64,000 nucleotides of DNA, from assembly GCF_001722335.1 (NCBI RefSeq), contig NZ_MIHA01000016.1:1-64000 (forward strand). Reading direction: 5' to 3'. The stretch's first letter is position 1. Each line of letters begins with the position of its first letter. The notes below the pieces were generated by a model. That model was not told where the DNA came from. It saw only the letters and a list, made by a program, of their open reading frames with translations, and made no database searches. The stretch comes from Mycolicibacterium flavescens. GTDB lineage: Bacteria > Actinomycetota > Actinomycetes > Mycobacteriales > Mycobacteriaceae. Made by a program: the position numbers and the translations under genes. Positions 37,252-45,346 of this stretch are shown here, in pieces.

Positions 37252-38400
37252 TCATGATTGATATCCCAACGTCTTGGCGGCCAGCGAGGTGAGGATTTCG
37301 GTGGTGCCGCCGCCGATGCCCAGGATGCGCATGTCGCGGTACTGGCGTTCGACCTCGGATTCGGCCATGTAACCCATCCCGCCGAACAACTGCACCGCCT
37401 GGTTGGCCACCCACTCACCGGTCTCGACCGCGGTGTTCTTGGCGAAGCACACCTCCGCGATCAGCCCCGCCTCACCCGTTAGTTGCCGTTCGACGACGTT
37501 GCGCGTGTACACCCGCGCCACGTCGATGCGGCGGGCCATCTCGGCGAGCGTGTTCTGCACGGACTGGCGCGAGATCAGCGGCCTGCCGAAAGTCTCACGG
37601 TTGCGGCACCATTCGACGGTCAGGTCCAGGCAGCGCTGCGCGCTGGCGTACGCCTGGGCGGCCAGGCCCACCCGCTCGGAGACGAACGCGCCGGCGATCT
37701 GCACGAACCCGGAGTTCTCGGCGCCGACGAGGTTCTCCGCGGGCACCCGCGCATCGGTGTAGGACAGTTCGGCGGTGTCGGAGGACCGCCAGCCCATCTT
37801 GTCGAGCTTGCGGGTGACCTCGAAACCGGGCGTGCCCTTGTCGACGACGATCAGCGAGATCCCGGCCGCCCCCGGCCCGCCGGTGCGCGCAGCGGTCACG
37901 ACGTAGTCCGCGCGCACCCCCGACGTGATGTAGGTCTTGGCGCCGTTGAGGACGAACCCGTCCCCGTCGCGGACGGCGCGGGTGCGGAGGTGGCCGACGT
38001 CGGAGCCGCCGCCGGGTTCGGTGATGGCCAGGCTGCCGATCTTGTCCCCGCGCAACGTCGGTCGCACGTAGGTGTCGATCAACCGCTCGTCGCCCGACGC
38101 GATCATGTGCGGCACCGCGATCCCGGAGGTGAACAGCGACGCGAACACCCCGCCGGGGCACCCCGCGTAATGCAACTCCTCGCAGACCACGACCGCGTCG
38201 GCGCCGTCACCGCCACCGCCGCCGACCGACTCGGGGAATCCGGCGCCCAGGAGCCCCGCGTCACCGGCCTTGCGGTGCAGATCGCGTGGTAGTTCGCCGC
38301 CGCGTTCCCACTCGTCGACGTTCGGCAGGATCTCCCGTTCGGCGAACGCGCGCACGGCTTTACGTAGCTGTTGACGCTCGGCGGTGTCCCAGATGCTCAT
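37252..38400 (-). CDS. fadE13: Acyl-CoA dehydrogenase
   Basis: The 382-residue protein begins MSIWDTAERQQLRKAVRAFA and carries LAITEPGGGSDVGHL, NGAKTYITSGVRAD and the C-terminal QLFGGMGYMAESEVERQYRD, whose local pattern is typical of acyl-CoA dehydrogenases. ATG 38400 overlaps the stop of the AtuA-like gene by four bases. By order it is FadE13. Having two dehydrogenases in one operon suggests two consecutive desaturations or different branched substrates. Confidence 0.92.
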   Translation of the reverse strand: MSIWDTAERQQLRKAVRAFAEREILPNVDEWERGGELPRDLHRKAGDAGLLGAGFPESVGGGGGDGADAVVVCEELHYAGCPGGVFASLFTSGIAVPHMIASGDERLIDTYVRPTLRGDKIGSLAITEPGGGSDVGHLRTRAVRDGDGFVLNGAKTYITSGVRADYVVTAARTGGPGAAGISLIVVDKGTPGFEVTRKLDKMGWRSSDTAELSYTDARVPAENLVGAENSGFVQIAGAFVSERVGLAAQAYASAQRCLDLTVEWCRNRETFGRPLISRQSVQNTLAEMARRIDVARVYTRNVVERQLTGEAGLIAEVCFAKNTAVETGEWVANQAVQLFGGMGYMAESEVERQYRDMRILGIGGGTTEILTSLAAKTLGYQS

Positions 38401-40097
38401 GCCAACCACTCCGTCGGTATGTCGACGACCCGGCTGCGCAGCCATTCGCCGAGTCCCTTGGCCTGCGGGTCGAAGCGGGCCTGATATGCGACGCCCTGCC
38501 CGAGGATGTCCTCGATGACGAAGTTGACCGCCCGCAGGTTCGGCAGCAGGTGCCGGTGCACGGGCAGGCGGGCCGCCTCGGGCAGCAGTTCGCGCAGCTT
38601 GTCGACGGTCAGAAGATTTGCGAGCCAACGCCATTGGTCGTCGGTGCGTACCCAGACCCCGACGTTGGCGCTGCCGCCCTTGTCGCCGCTGCGCGCGCCC
38701 GCGATCATCCCGAGCGGCGCCCGGGTGGTCTCGCCGTAGGTGAGGGGTTCGGGCAGGGCCGGCGGCGCGACCGGGGCCAACTCCAGAACCTCGGGGGCAG
38801 GCGCGATCTCGACGCGGGTGCCGTCCGCGTGCACGGCGACGTGTTCGACCGCGGCGGCGGGCACGTACGCGGGGGCGAACACACCGTAGACCTGCCCGGC
38901 ACCCGGCGGGCTGGTCGCGTGGAACCCGGGGTAGCTGGCCAGCGCGAGTTCGACTGCGGCCGAAGAGAATCGGCGTCCGACCTTGTCGGGGTCCCGGTCA
39001 CGCACCACGCAGCGCAGCAGCGCGCTGGCGGCTTCCTCGGTGTCGGCGTCGGGGTGCTCGGTGCGCGCCAGGGTCCACGTCATCTCGGCGGGCCGGTCGG
39101 TCAACGCGGCCTCCAGCTGCCGCCGGACCAAATCCGCCTTGGCCTCGATGTCGAGCCCGGTCAGCACCAGCGCCATCTCGTTGCGGAAGCCGCCGATGCT
39201 GTTGAGCGAGACCTTCAGCGTCGGCGGCGGCGGTTCGCCGCGGACTCCGCTGATGCGCACCCGGTCGGGGCCGTCGTCGGACAGCTCCACGGAGTCCAGG
39301 CGCAGCGTGGCGTCCGGGTTGGCGTAGCGCGCGCCGCCGATCTCGTAGAGCAGCTGGGCGGTGACCGTGCCGACGGTGACCGCGCCGCCGGTGCCCGGGT
39401 GCTTGGTGATCACCGAGGAGCCGTCGGCGGAGATCTCGGCCAGCGGGAAGCCCGGACGGGTCAGATCGGGGAGTTCGGTGAAGAAGGAGTAGTTGCCGCC
39501 GGTGGCCTGCGCGCCGCATTCGATGACGTGGCCGGCGGCGACCGCGCCGGCCAGCCGGTCGTAGTCGGTGCGGGCCCACCCGAAGTGCGCGGCCGCGGGC
39601 CCGACGGTCACCGAGGCGTCGGTCACCCGGCCGGTAACCACCACGTCGGCGCCGGAGTTCAGGCATTCGGCGATGCCCCACCCGCCCAGGTAGGCGTTGG
39701 CGGCCAGCACCCCGTCGAACCCGAACTCGGCGGACCGGTCGAGCAGGTCGTCGCCCGCGACAGCGGCCACCGAGACGCTGAGCCCGAGCCGCTCGGCGAG
39801 CCCGCGGACCGCGTCCGCCAGTCCCGCCGGGTTGAGCCCGCCGGCGTTGGTGACGATGCGCACCCCGCGGTCCAGCGCCAGTCCCAGGCACTCCTCGAGC
39901 TGGGTCAGGAACGTCTTGGCGTAGCCGCGGTCGGGCGATTTGGCGCGGTCACGCGCCAGGATCAGCATGGTCAGCTCGGCCAGATAGTCGCCGGTCAGGT
40001 AGTCGAGGTCGCCGCCGGTCAGCATCTCGCGCATTGCCGAGAGCCGGTCCCCGTAGAAGCCCGAGCAGTTGCCGACGCGGACGGCGTCACCAGTCAC
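38397..40097 (-). CDS. Acyclic-terpene-utilisation AtuA-like protein (DUF1446)
   Basis: The 566-residue protein (Rv0976c by order) has the AtuA/DUF1446 start VRVGNCSGFYGDRLSAM with LTGGDLDYLTGDYLAELTM, then a C-terminal alpha/beta part with MIAGARSGDKGGSANVGVW. AtuA is needed for citronellol/geraniol catabolism in Pseudomonas, but its reaction is not settled. GTG 40097 has AAGGGAG five bases upstream; GTG 40112 adds five residues. It is the first gene of the seven-gene operon AtuA-fadE13-accD2-accA2-fadE12-echA7-SDR, which together look like carboxylation-based breakdown of a branched acyl-CoA. Confidence 0.85.
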   Translation of the reverse strand: MTGDAVRVGNCSGFYGDRLSAMREMLTGGDLDYLTGDYLAELTMLILARDRAKSPDRGYAKTFLTQLEECLGLALDRGVRIVTNAGGLNPAGLADAVRGLAERLGLSVSVAAVAGDDLLDRSAEFGFDGVLAANAYLGGWGIAECLNSGADVVVTGRVTDASVTVGPAAAHFGWARTDYDRLAGAVAAGHVIECGAQATGGNYSFFTELPDLTRPGFPLAEISADGSSVITKHPGTGGAVTVGTVTAQLLYEIGGARYANPDATLRLDSVELSDDGPDRVRISGVRGEPPPPTLKVSLNSIGGFRNEMALVLTGLDIEAKADLVRRQLEAALTDRPAEMTWTLARTEHPDADTEEAASALLRCVVRDRDPDKVGRRFSSAAVELALASYPGFHATSPPGAGQVYGVFAPAYVPAAAVEHVAVHADGTRVEIAPAPEVLELAPVAPPALPEPLTYGETTRAPLGMIAGARSGDKGGSANVGVWVRTDDQWRWLANLLTVDKLRELLPEAARLPVHRHLLPNLRAVNFVIEDILGQGVAYQARFDPQAKGLGEWLRSRVVDIPTEWLA

Positions 40098-40123
40098 GCA
40101 GGCTCCCTTCACACCGGCCGCTC

Positions 40124-40139
40124 AACCAACCGGTAGGTT
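40124..40139. promoter_or_regulatory. Probable repressor operator before the acyl-CoA carboxylase operon
   Basis: AACCAACCGGTAGGTT is a 16-base palindrome with a single mismatched pair, centred 34 bases upstream of the first start codon. The form is typical of TetR-family operators. No regulator gene is adjacent. Confidence 0.5.
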
Positions 40140-40191
40140 ACGCGTTACCGCCGGTATCGTGTCAAGGTTTTCGGCGGCCGACTCCGCTGTT

Positions 40192-40221
40192 TTGGAGGCT
40201 ACCCAGGTCGTTGGTTATCCT
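40192..40221 (+). promoter_or_regulatory. Predicted sigma-A promoter of rpmF (and perhaps mprAB)
   Basis: TTGGAG (40192-40197) and TATCCT (40216-40221) are 18 bases apart. The start site would fall near 40229, giving a leader of about 90 bases before rpmF. Confidence 0.45.
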
Positions 40222-40316
40222 GAAGAGCACTTGCCGGCGCCCCGTGCTGCGCGCGGTGATGCCAGAACCGCCGGTCCGCCGGCGCAGACTTACCCCGTCA
40301 AGAGGAGAACCCGATC

Positions 40317-40490
40317 ATGGCTGTGCCCAAGCGCAGGATGTCGCGCTCGAACACCCGTAGCCGGCGCGCGCAGTGGAAGGCCAAGGCCACCGGACTGGTC
40401 AACGTGAACGTCGCCGGTCAGCAGCACAAGGTGCCGCGTCGGCTGCTCAAGGCCGCTCGTCTCGGCCTGATCGACCTCGACCGCCGCTAG
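40317..40490 (+). CDS. rpmF: 50S ribosomal protein L32
   Basis: A 57-residue, very basic protein: [20 protein letters not shown], then [20 protein letters not shown]. It is the mycobacterial RpmF. It has no Cys pairs, so it is the zinc-independent form of L32. AGAGGAG precedes the ATG. It lies 46 bases upstream of mprA, with the putative MprA box between them, as in M. tuberculosis. Confidence 0.96.
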   Translation: MAVPKRRMSRSNTRSRRAQWKAKATGLVNVNVAGQQHKVPRRLLKAARLGLIDLDRR

Positions 40491-40503
40491 ATCGTTTCGC
40501 GCC

Positions 40504-40520
40504 TCTCAGGTCACTCTCAG
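40504..40520 (+). promoter_or_regulatory. Putative MprA box upstream of mprA
   Basis: TCTCAG occurs twice as a direct repeat, at 40504-40509 and 40515-40520, 11 bases apart (one helical turn), ending 16 bases before the mprA start. MprA is known to bind loosely conserved direct repeats at its own and the pepD promoters. A looser pair, TCTCTA (42771) and TCTCAG (42784), lies before pepD. Confidence 0.5.
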
Positions 40521-40536
40521 ACAGGGGGCCGACACT

Positions 40537-41229
40537 GTGGCCGTGCGCATTCTTGTCGTCGACGACGATCGCGCGGTGCGTGAGTCGCTGCGTCGCTCCC
40601 TCTCCTTCAACGGGTACTCGGTCGATCTGGCCCAGGACGGTGTCGAGGCTCTCGAGGCCATCGCCAGCGACCGGCCCGACGCGCTCGTGCTGGACGTGAT
40701 GATGCCCCGGCTCGACGGCCTGGAGGTGTGCCGGCAGCTCCGCAGCACCGGTGACGACCTGCCGATCCTGGTGCTGACGGCCCGCGACTCGGTGTCCGAG
40801 CGGGTGGCCGGCCTCGACGCGGGCGCCGACGACTACCTGCCCAAGCCGTTCGCCCTCGAGGAGCTGCTGGCCCGCATGCGGGCGCTGTTGCGCCGCACCA
40901 GCCTCGACGAGGGCGCCGATTCGGCGGCGTTGACGTTCTCGGACCTGACACTGGATCCGATCACCCGCGAGGTCACCCGCGGCGATCGGCAGATCAGCTT
41001 GACCCGCACCGAGTTCGCGCTGCTGGAGATGCTCATCGCCAACCCGCGTCGCGTGCTGACCCGCAGCCGCATCCTCGAAGAGGTGTGGGGCTTCGACTTT
41101 CCGACGTCCGGAAACGCCCTCGAGGTGTACGTCGGTTACCTGCGTCGCAAGACCGAAGCTGAAGGAGAGCCGCGACTGATCCACACCGTGCGCGGGGTGG
41201 GTTATGTGCTACGCGAGACGCCTCCGTGA
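40537..41229 (+). CDS. mprA: Two-component response regulator MprA
   Basis: The 230-residue OmpR-type regulator has a receiver domain ([15 protein letters not shown]; phosphoacceptor Asp in [12 protein letters not shown]; Lys in YLPKPF) and a winged-helix DNA-binding domain ([20 protein letters not shown], ending [11 protein letters not shown]). MprAB responds to envelope stress (detergents, alkaline pH) and controls sigE, sigB and pepD in M. tuberculosis. The start is GTG. It overlaps mprB at the TGATG junction. Confidence 0.96.
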   Translation: MAVRILVVDDDRAVRESLRRSLSFNGYSVDLAQDGVEALEAIASDRPDALVLDVMMPRLDGLEVCRQLRSTGDDLPILVLTARDSVSERVAGLDAGADDYLPKPFALEELLARMRALLRRTSLDEGADSAALTFSDLTLDPITREVTRGDRQISLTRTEFALLEMLIANPRRVLTRSRILEEVWGFDFPTSGNALEVYVGYLRRKTEAEGEPRLIHTVRGVGYVLRETPP

Positions 41230-42692
41230 TGACTGGCTCGAACGGGACTGGGCCTCAACCGGTTTGGCCCCACCCGCAGCCGAGGGCACGGTCGGTGACG
41301 CTGCGCTGGCGGGTGATGCTGCTGGCGATGTCGATGGTCGCGATGGTCGTGGTGCTGATGGCGGTGGCGGTCTGGGCGGTGGTGTCGCGCGCGCTGTACG
41401 ACGACGTCGACGACCAACTGCGCAGCCGGGCGCGGCTGCTGATCGAGAGCGGCTCGCTGGAGGTCGACCCGGGCAAGGCGATCGAGGGCACCGCGTACTC
41501 CGACGTCAACGCGATGCTGGTGATCCCGGGGCGGGCCATCTTCACCGCCAACCAGCAGGGCCAGACCCTGCCGCTCGGCGAACCCGAGAAGGCGGTGCTG
41601 CGCGGTGACCTGATCATGTCGCTGCGCACCGCCAACCACCAGCGGGTTCTGGCGATGCACCTGTCCAACGACAGTTCGCTGCTGATCTCCAAGAGCATGG
41701 CGCCGACCAGCGAGCTGCTCGGGAGGCTGGGCACCGTGCTGCTGATCGTCGGCGGCATCGGGGTGGCGGTGGCGGCGATGGCCGGCGGTGCGGTGGCCCG
41801 CGCGGGCCTGCGGCCGGTCGGCCGGCTGACCGAGGCTGCCGAACGCGTGGCGCGCACCGACGATCTGCGGCCGATCCCGGTGTTCGGCAGCGACGAGCTC
41901 GCCAGGCTCACCGAGACGTTCAACATGATGCTGCGCGCGTTGGCCGAATCCCGGGAACGCCAGGCCCGGCTGGTCACCGACGCCGGTCACGAACTGCGCA
42001 CCCCGCTGACGTCGCTGCGTACCAACGTCGAGCTGCTGATGGCGGCGATGGCGCCGGGCGCGCCCCGGCTGCCGGACCAGGAGATGGAAGAGCTGCGCGC
42101 CGACGTGATCGCGCAGATCGAGGAATTGTCGACGTTGGTCGGCGATCTCGTCGACCTGACCCGTGACGACGCGGGGGTGGTGGTCAACGAGTCGGTGGAC
42201 CTCGCCGAGGTGGTTGACCGCTCGCTGGAACGAGTTCGCCGCCGCCGCAACGACATCGAGTTCGACGTGTCGGTCTCGCCGTGGGTGGTCCACGGGGATG
42301 GCAACGGCCTGGCCCGCGCTGTGCTCAACCTGCTCGACAACGCCGCCAAGTGGAGTCCGCCCGGCGGGCGGGTCGTGGTGCGGCTGGCCCAGATCGCGCC
42401 GGGGCATGCGGAGTTGGTGGTCTCCGACTACGGTCCGGGCATCCCGCCGCAGGAACGCTCGCTGGTGTTCGAACGGTTCTACCGCTCGACGACGGCGCGG
42501 GCGATGCCCGGTTCCGGCCTGGGGCTGGCCATCGTCAAGCAGGTGGTGCTGCGCCACGGCGGCTCGCTTCGCGTCGCGGACACCGTCTACGGCGGACAAC
42601 CGCCCGGCACGTCGATGCACGTGGTGCTGCCGGGTCAGCCCGGTTCCACGCTCGACTACGACGAACCCGCCGAGCCGACACGCGCCCGCTGA
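41229..42692 (+). CDS. mprB: Sensor histidine kinase MprB
   Basis: The roughly 487-residue kinase has two membrane helices (about 29-50 and 165-185) around an extracytoplasmic loop, then a HAMP linker, the H-box TDAGHELRTPLTSLRTN with the autophosphorylated His, NLLDNAAKWSPPGG (N box), DYGPGIPPQERSLVFERFY (G1/F) and GSGLGLAIVKQVV (G2). The loop in the M. tuberculosis protein binds DnaK and unfolded proteins. ATG 41229 overlaps the mprA stop; the GTG at 41226 is an alternative that adds one residue. Confidence 0.95.
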   Translation: MTGSNGTGPQPVWPHPQPRARSVTLRWRVMLLAMSMVAMVVVLMAVAVWAVVSRALYDDVDDQLRSRARLLIESGSLEVDPGKAIEGTAYSDVNAMLVIPGRAIFTANQQGQTLPLGEPEKAVLRGDLIMSLRTANHQRVLAMHLSNDSSLLISKSMAPTSELLGRLGTVLLIVGGIGVAVAAMAGGAVARAGLRPVGRLTEAAERVARTDDLRPIPVFGSDELARLTETFNMMLRALAESRERQARLVTDAGHELRTPLTSLRTNVELLMAAMAPGAPRLPDQEMEELRADVIAQIEELSTLVGDLVDLTRDDAGVVVNESVDLAEVVDRSLERVRRRRNDIEFDVSVSPWVVHGDGNGLARAVLNLLDNAAKWSPPGGRVVVRLAQIAPGHAELVVSDYGPGIPPQERSLVFERFYRSTTARAMPGSGLGLAIVKQVVLRHGGSLRVADTVYGGQPPGTSMHVVLPGQPGSTLDYDEPAEPTRAR

Positions 42693-42864
42693 TACCCCGG
42701 CGGGCCCCGTCGTCGGCGATGATTGGCGGGGGCGGGAAGGGGAAATGAAGTTTGGGTGTGTTTCGAAGGTTCTCTAAGTGGATTCTCAGCCGCACTGGGC
42801 ACTGTTGAGCACGCATGAACGTTGAGCAGTTATCGGACCCTATGACAGAAAGAGCCCGAGCGAC

Positions 42865-44181
42865 ATGACGAACCACCCCAGGTATACCCCGCCTCCGCCG
42901 CCCGGCCGCAGTCCGGTCGGTCAGCAGCAGGCGGGTTATCCGAGCGGTCCCCAGCGCCCCGGTGGCTACCAGCAGCAGTACGACTGGCGGTATGCCACCA
43001 CCGGGCAGCACCCGACGTCGGCGCAGTTCCGTTCACCGTACGACCCCTATCGCGGTGCGCCCCAACCGATGCCGGGGCAGCCGCCTCAAAAGCGTTCCCG
43101 CGCAGGAGCATTGGCTGCCGGCATGCTCGCCGTGGCGGTCGTCTCGGCGGGTATCGGCGGCGGCGTGGCCACGCTGGTAGCCGGTGACGGACCGTCGTCG
43201 TCTTCCATCGGCGGGGCAGCCCCCACCGTGCCCGCGGCCAGCCTGCCCGCGGGCTCGGTCGAGCAGGTCGCGGCCAAGGTGGTGCCCAGCGTGGTCAAGC
43301 TCGAGACCGACATGGGACGCGCCTCCGAGGAGGGCTCGGGAGTGATCCTGTCCTCGGACGGGCTGATCCTGACCAACAACCACGTGGTCGCCGCCGCCGG
43401 TCAGGGCGGACCGGGCGGGCAGACCAAGGTGACGTTCTTCAACGGGCGCACGGCGCCGTTCACCGTCGTCGGCACCGATCCCAGCAGCGACATCGCGGTG
43501 GTCCGCGCCCAGGGTGTCTCGGACCTGCAGCCGATCACGATCGGTTCCTCCGCGGACCTGCGGGTCGGCCAGGACGTGGTGGCGATCGGTTCGCCGCTCG
43601 GCCTCGAAGGCACCGTGACCACCGGCATCATCAGCGCGCTGAACCGTCCGGTGGCCGCCGGCGGTGACGCGCGCAACCAGAGCACGGTGCTCGACGCGAT
43701 CCAGACCGACGCCGCGATCAACCCCGGCAACTCCGGCGGCGCGCTGGTCAACATGAACGGCGAACTGATCGGCGTGAACTCCGCGATCGCCACGCTGGGC
43801 GCCGACGCCGGCCCGCAGGCCCAGAGCGGCTCGATCGGGCTGGGTTTCGCGATCCCGGTCGACCAGGCCAAGCGGATCGCCGACGAGCTGATCAAGAACG
43901 GCACCGCCGCGCACGCCTCGCTGGGTGTGCAGGTGGGCAACGACGCGGCAGTGGACGGCGCCCGCATCGTCGAGGTCAACCCCGGCGGCGCGGCCGCAGC
44001 GGCCGGCCTGCCGAGCGGTGTGGTGGTGACACGGGTCGACGACCGGGTGATCGGCAGCGCGGATGCGCTCGTCGCCGCGGTGCGGTCCCGGGCGCCCGGC
44101 GACAAGGTGACGCTGACCTATCTGGACCCGTCCGGTCAGCCGCAGAGCGTGGACGTCACGCTCGGTAAGGCCCAGCCGTGA
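42865..44181 (+). CDS. pepD: HtrA-like serine protease PepD
   Basis: The 438-residue protease has a Pro/Gln-rich cytoplasmic N-terminus of about 76 residues, one membrane helix (ALAAGMLAVAVVSAGIGGGV), a trypsin-like domain with His in ILTNNHVV, Asp in SSDIAVVRA and Ser in INPGNSGGALV, and a C-terminal PDZ domain (GARIVEVNPGGAAAAAG). It degrades or refolds damaged envelope proteins and is in the MprAB regulon. The 170-base gap before it contains a loose MprA-box-like repeat. Its stop overlaps the moaB2 start (GTGA). Confidence 0.95.
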   Translation: MTNHPRYTPPPPPGRSPVGQQQAGYPSGPQRPGGYQQQYDWRYATTGQHPTSAQFRSPYDPYRGAPQPMPGQPPQKRSRAGALAAGMLAVAVVSAGIGGGVATLVAGDGPSSSSIGGAAPTVPAASLPAGSVEQVAAKVVPSVVKLETDMGRASEEGSGVILSSDGLILTNNHVVAAAGQGGPGGQTKVTFFNGRTAPFTVVGTDPSSDIAVVRAQGVSDLQPITIGSSADLRVGQDVVAIGSPLGLEGTVTTGIISALNRPVAAGGDARNQSTVLDAIQTDAAINPGNSGGALVNMNGELIGVNSAIATLGADAGPQAQSGSIGLGFAIPVDQAKRIADELIKNGTAAHASLGVQVGNDAAVDGARIVEVNPGGAAAAAGLPSGVVVTRVDDRVIGSADALVAAVRSRAPGDKVTLTYLDPSGQPQSVDVTLGKAQP

Positions 44182-44750
44182 GCACGCCGACGGATCAGGT
44201 CACCTTGAGAGTGGTCGCGCCGGCGTCACTGCCCGCATATACGGTTGCAGTCATGGAACAGCCAGGGGAGTTGGTGGGCCGGGCCCTCGTCGTGGTCGTC
44301 GACGACCGCACCGCACACGGTGACGAGGAGGACCACAGCGGTCCGCTGGTCACCGAACTGTTGGGGGAGGCGGGGTTCGTCGTCGACGGGGTCGTCGTGG
44401 TGTCCTCCGACGAGGTCGAGATCCGCAACGCCCTCAACACCGCGGTGATCGGCGGCGTCGACCTCGTGGTGTCGGTGGGCGGCACCGGCGTCACCCCGCG
44501 TGACGTCACACCAGAAGCCACCCGCGACCTCCTCGACCGCGAACTGCTCGGCATTTCCGAGGCGCTGCGCGCGTCCGGGCTCTCGGCAGGCATCGTCGAC
44601 GCCGGGGTCTCCCGCGGACTTGCCGGAATCTCCGGCAGCACACTCGTGGTGAACCTCGCCGGCTCCCGCGCTGCGGTGCGCGACGGTATGGCCACCCTCG
44701 GTCCGCTGGCGGGCCAGGTCATCGGCCAGCTCTCCAGCCTCGAGATCTGA
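44178..44750 (+). CDS. moaB2: MoaB2-like molybdopterin-binding (MogA/MoaB) protein
   Basis: The 190-residue protein shows RALVVVVDDRTAHGDEEDHS, LVVSVGGTGVTPRDVTPEA (the MPT-binding GGTG loop) and LVVNLAGSRAAVRDGM. MogA/MoaB proteins adenylylate molybdopterin; MoaB2 has also been reported to bind SigE or related sigma factors in M. tuberculosis, which would fit its place in the mprAB-pepD operon. GTG 44178 overlaps pepD by four bases; ATG 44253 would remove a 25-residue unconserved extension. Confidence 0.92.
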   Translation: MSTPTDQVTLRVVAPASLPAYTVAVMEQPGELVGRALVVVVDDRTAHGDEEDHSGPLVTELLGEAGFVVDGVVVVSSDEVEIRNALNTAVIGGVDLVVSVGGTGVTPRDVTPEATRDLLDRELLGISEALRASGLSAGIVDAGVSRGLAGISGSTLVVNLAGSRAAVRDGMATLGPLAGQVIGQLSSLEI

Positions 44751-44778
44751 GTGAGTAGCAGCCACCAGTGGCACAGAA

Positions 44779-44794
44779 TGTGATCTTCATCACA
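44779..44794. promoter_or_regulatory. Perfect-consensus CRP-type site
   Basis: TGTGATCTTCATCACA matches the mycobacterial CRP consensus TGTGA-N6-TCACA at all ten fixed positions. Its 3' edge is 13 bases before the GTG of a 52-residue gene, so it overlaps the expected start region of that gene. Confidence 0.75.
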
Positions 44795-44807
44795 ACGGAG
44801 CGGGTCC

Positions 44808-44966
44808 GTGGGTGACCCGTCCGGTCGCCCGCGCCGGGCAGTTAACGACGTGTTCGGGGAGGAACTGCCCCGGACATCGGCTGACGAGCGCGACGATTCC
44901 ACGCCCGAAGACGAGGCCGAGCGCGACCGTTGGTTGCGGGAAAATCGTCCGCCGCACCATCTTTGA
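44808..44966 (+). CDS. 52-residue charged protein, probably conserved in mycobacteria, function unknown
   Basis: GTG start with GGAG seven bases upstream. The product is strongly charged, beginning GDPSGRPRRAVNDVFGEELP and ending with a charged helix (DEAERDRWLRENRPPHHL). Codon use is typical of the window (high third-position GC), and the reading is compact after moaB2 (57-base gap). No domain is recognised. The acidic middle (DERDDSTPEDEAERD) suggests a flexible, protein-binding peptide. A consensus CRP site immediately upstream suggests cAMP control. It is short enough to be missed by routine calls. Confidence 0.65.
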   Translation: MGDPSGRPRRAVNDVFGEELPRTSADERDDSTPEDEAERDRWLRENRPPHHL

Positions 44967-45156
44967 TCGCTTCGGACCGCTCGTGTGAGGCGGATCATCT
45001 TCTCACCCCGGTCGTGAACTTAGCCGCATCTGTAGCCGGCGGATTCCAGCGTGCGTCGTCACCGCCCGGTGACAGCGCCGTGACCAGTGCCGCGGCACGC
45101 TCCCTAGCAAAGCGGCAGCTGGCGTAACGGTGGGCGACATCGGGCCGATGTTCGCG
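44967..45156. other. Spacer upstream of the first porin promoter
   Basis: About 190 bases with no gene I can support. Short reading frames here on both strands lack ribosome binding sites and recognisable products. It precedes the mspA promoter at 45157 and may hold upstream activating DNA. Confidence 0.4.
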
Positions 45157-45185
45157 TTGCCGGGCTGAAGCACGACCGTTATGTT
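45157..45185 (+). promoter_or_regulatory. Promoter of the first mspA gene
   Basis: TTGCCG (45157-45162) and TATGTT (45180-45185) are 17 bases apart. Both boxes recur, at the same spacing, before the second porin gene, while the bases between them differ. The start site near 45192 gives a leader of about 155 bases. Confidence 0.6.
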
Positions 45186-45219
45186 CCTCCTGTTTAGGAT
45201 GAGCAGAACGTAAGAGCCG

Positions 45220-45248
45220 CATGTGAGGTCTCTCATTTGCGCCACATG
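45220..45248. promoter_or_regulatory. Inverted repeat CATGTG-N17-CACATG in the predicted mspA leader, copy 1
   Basis: The half-sites at 45220-45225 and 45243-45248 flank 17 bases that include CTCTCATTTG. The same arms, spacing and core recur before the second porin gene. It lies about 28 bases downstream of the predicted start site, so it could be an RNA hairpin or an operator. Confidence 0.65.
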
Positions 45249-45346
45249 AGGCTCCTGCGTCGTGTGTGGTGTACCGGTAGGGCCAGGCACGAACACAAAG
45301 AACACGGCGAGCCAGGTGGCTGGCCGTCGACATAGCTAGGGAGAAC

